Source of the DNA: Paralithodes platypus
Taxonomy: Eukaryota; Arthropoda; Malacostraca; Decapoda; Lithodidae
NCBI GenBank assembly: GCA_032716605.1
Contig: CM064530.1
Coordinates: 4,332,325-4,396,324 of the forward strand
Length of the DNA stretch: 64,000 nucleotides
Reading direction: 5' to 3'
The position numbers and the translations under genes are program-made. Position 1 is the stretch's first letter; each line of letters begins with the position of its first letter. A model generated the notes under the pieces. That model had not been told where the DNA came from. It ran no database searches and was given only the letters and a program-made list of their open reading frames with translations. This document shows positions 62,576 to 64,000 of the stretch, one piece after another.

Positions 62576-63058
62576 GCCCGTAGACTTTTGTTGCTTCACA
62601 CACACCGTTTTCAGTCCTTTCTACTTCTCTCTCGTCTGTTTTCGTTTAATTTTCTCCTCTCATTCTCTCATTAACTACTTATTCTCCATATTTTTCGTGT
62701 TTTGTTCTCTCTCTCTCTCTCTCTCTCCCTGATAGTGCATTTTATTGCATTTTTCTTCGTTTATAATTTCATCCCGTTTTCTTTTCTACCTTCTCTCGCC
62801 TCTCATTACTCTCTTAGTGTTTTTTCTCGTTTCTCCCTTCAATATTTTTCGCATCCAGCAACTCCAACTCACTCTCTCTCTGATACACTCACTCTAATTA
62901 CTCGCTTCGTAAATAAGTAAAGATTTTAACTATGCTCACCTCATTTCCTTTCTCTCATTTTTAGGCGACATAATTTTTATACCACTGTAATTTACAAACA
63001 GCTGTCATACCGGAGTAGCCAAGAAAAAGGTTACCATAGAGTGCTCCAATAATCCGGC

Positions 63059-63059
<1 letters not shown>
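62576..63059. repeat. T/C-rich low complexity, no gene seen
   Basis: (TC)n at 62706-62728 and TCTC words throughout; the Ser/Leu/Phe frames are not genes. Confidence 0.6.
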
Positions 63060-63102
<43 letters not shown>

Positions 63103-63160
63103 TAATCTGGCTAAATAATAATAATAATCTTAATAATAGTAATAATAATAATTAATATAG
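63060..63160. repeat. (AAT)n microsatellite, interrupted
   Basis: AATAAT array at 63060-63102 and again 63113-63155. Confidence 0.95.
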
Positions 63161-63303
63161 TAAGGTTTTAATCATAAATACTAATAATAAATAACACAAA
63201 AGACCAAGAGTGAATCCGTGGTCATTAATTAAATGGTATTACAGCTTGATGACGATTGCTTTCCCTCATTCCTCTCCTTCTCCCTAGGGAATATAATGCT
63301 GTT

Positions 63304-63305
<2 letters not shown>

Positions 63306-63395
<90 letters not shown>

Positions 63396-63414
63396 TGTGT
63401 GTGTGTGTGTGTGA
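63306..63414. repeat. (GA)n-(GT)n compound microsatellite
   Basis: About 44 GA units then about 10 GT units. Confidence 0.97.
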
Positions 63415-63539
63415 GACTACTTTAATATTCTACGGTATTTAATTAAACCATTACCACACACACATTATTAATCTGCATGCCATTCTAATTTATCTGGCAA
63501 CAATATGCAACCATAGCCTACACTAATTTATAAAACACC

Positions 63540-63750
63540 AACCCTTTGACGATTATGACGCGTTTTGACAGCTTATTCTGGCTATCGTTAGACGATATCA
63601 TACAGTTTAGGAAGGATCTGTGGGAATTATAAGGGTAAAGACTATCTCAAATAACCTTCTGATTTCCATATGCCTTTCCTATTGTGAATAAAATCGTCTA
63701 ATAATAGCCAGAAAACAGAAACGAAATGCGTAATCGGATCTTGAAAAGGT

Positions 63751-63752
<2 letters not shown>
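63540..63752. mobile_element. TTAA fold-back MITE, copy I
   Basis: CAACCCTTTGACGATTATGA at the left (TTAA lost), AATCGGATCTTGAAAAGGTTA at the right; halves GCTATCGTTAGACGATATCA / ATAAAATCGTCTAATAATAG. A (CTA)n array begins at its right end. Confidence 0.8.

Positions 63753-63790
<38 letters not shown>
63753..63790. repeat. (TAC)n microsatellite
   Basis: About 12 units replacing the last A of the MITE's TTAA. Confidence 0.95.
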
Positions 63791-63791
<1 letters not shown>

Positions 63792-64000
63792 ACTTTTCAG
63801 TCTACTAATACATAGCCTAATTGTTTACTAGATCAATATGTATTACTATATAATACCTTTTTATAATATGTCTTTTAATGAGATATACACGATTTTTGTA
63901 ATGTTTGTATAATAATAATACTGTAATAAGTATATTATGTCCTGCAGCAGCCCTCGCTTCACTAGATAATAAAATGCTGAGGGGACAAAGGTTACTCGGA
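63791..64000. other. no gene seen
   Basis: Unassigned AT-rich sequence to the window end. Confidence 0.5.

Overview
This is a eukaryotic window: low gene density, long introns with canonical GT..AG sites, many interrupted transposon copies, and long dinucleotide and trinucleotide arrays. Short TTAGG/CCTAA pentamer runs (the arthropod telomere word), the very dense (GA)n, (GT)n and (AAT)n arrays, and the mix of LINE, SINE and TTAA-flanked elements suggest an arthropod, and a decapod crustacean is my best guess. That is inference; no marker gene proves it.

One host gene can be assembled, on the minus strand. Its exons fall at 32612-32888, 30979-31173, 27193-27354, 21508-21748, 12767-12984, 11016-11350 and 10233-10434. 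Every junction has a GT..AG site and matching codon phase. The last exon in the window has a cysteine-containing segment followed by the start of an RRM and matches the conserved pre-RRM segment of the ENOX (ecto-NOX disulfide-thiol exchanger) family. The N-terminal exons encode low-complexity Pro/Met/Gly, Arg-Asp and Gly-Pro sequence not present in vertebrate ENOX as I remember it. A second possible first coding exon lies at 54862-54898 and ends in the same phase as 32612-32888. The rest of the RRM and the C-terminus must lie beyond the left edge of the window.

Almost everything else is repetitive. Retrotransposons: an RTE-like LINE with a zinc finger (3.9-4.8 kb) and 3' pieces of it and relatives (5.1-6.1, 14.1, 16.5, 33.9 kb); an L2-like LINE end (20 kb); a Jockey-like 5'-truncated LINE with target-site duplication (29.1-29.9 kb); a nearly complete but frameshifted CR1/Jockey-type LINE on minus (44.0-48.4 kb); a related copy on plus (49.3-52.9 kb) carrying a 9-unit coding minisatellite and a tandemly duplicated SINE; an RNase H-bearing LINE end (58.5-59.6 kb); and a separate reverse transcriptase remnant of uncertain class (15.2-15.9 kb). 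Several tRNA-derived SINE families are present, one with a Val(CAC)-like head. A 400-bp (AAC)n-tailed element shares its 3' end with the 29-kb LINE.

DNA transposons: a piggyBac-like element (23.3-26.2 kb) with a disrupted transposase and a 177-bp tandem array; two ~460-bp TTAA elements that look like its deletion derivatives (8.1 and 37.5 kb); a ~215-bp TTAA fold-back family with about eleven copies; two hAT-type non-autonomous families with 8-bp duplications; a Tc1/mariner-type family with TA duplications; and several unclassified palindromic families. They are nested inside each other up to three deep, best seen at 36.8-38.4 kb.

No rRNA, CRISPR array or prokaryotic system is present. The most notable observations are the arthropod-type ENOX N-terminus with two alternative starts, the LINE/SINE pair sharing a 3' end, and the piggyBac-to-MITE lineage captured in one window.
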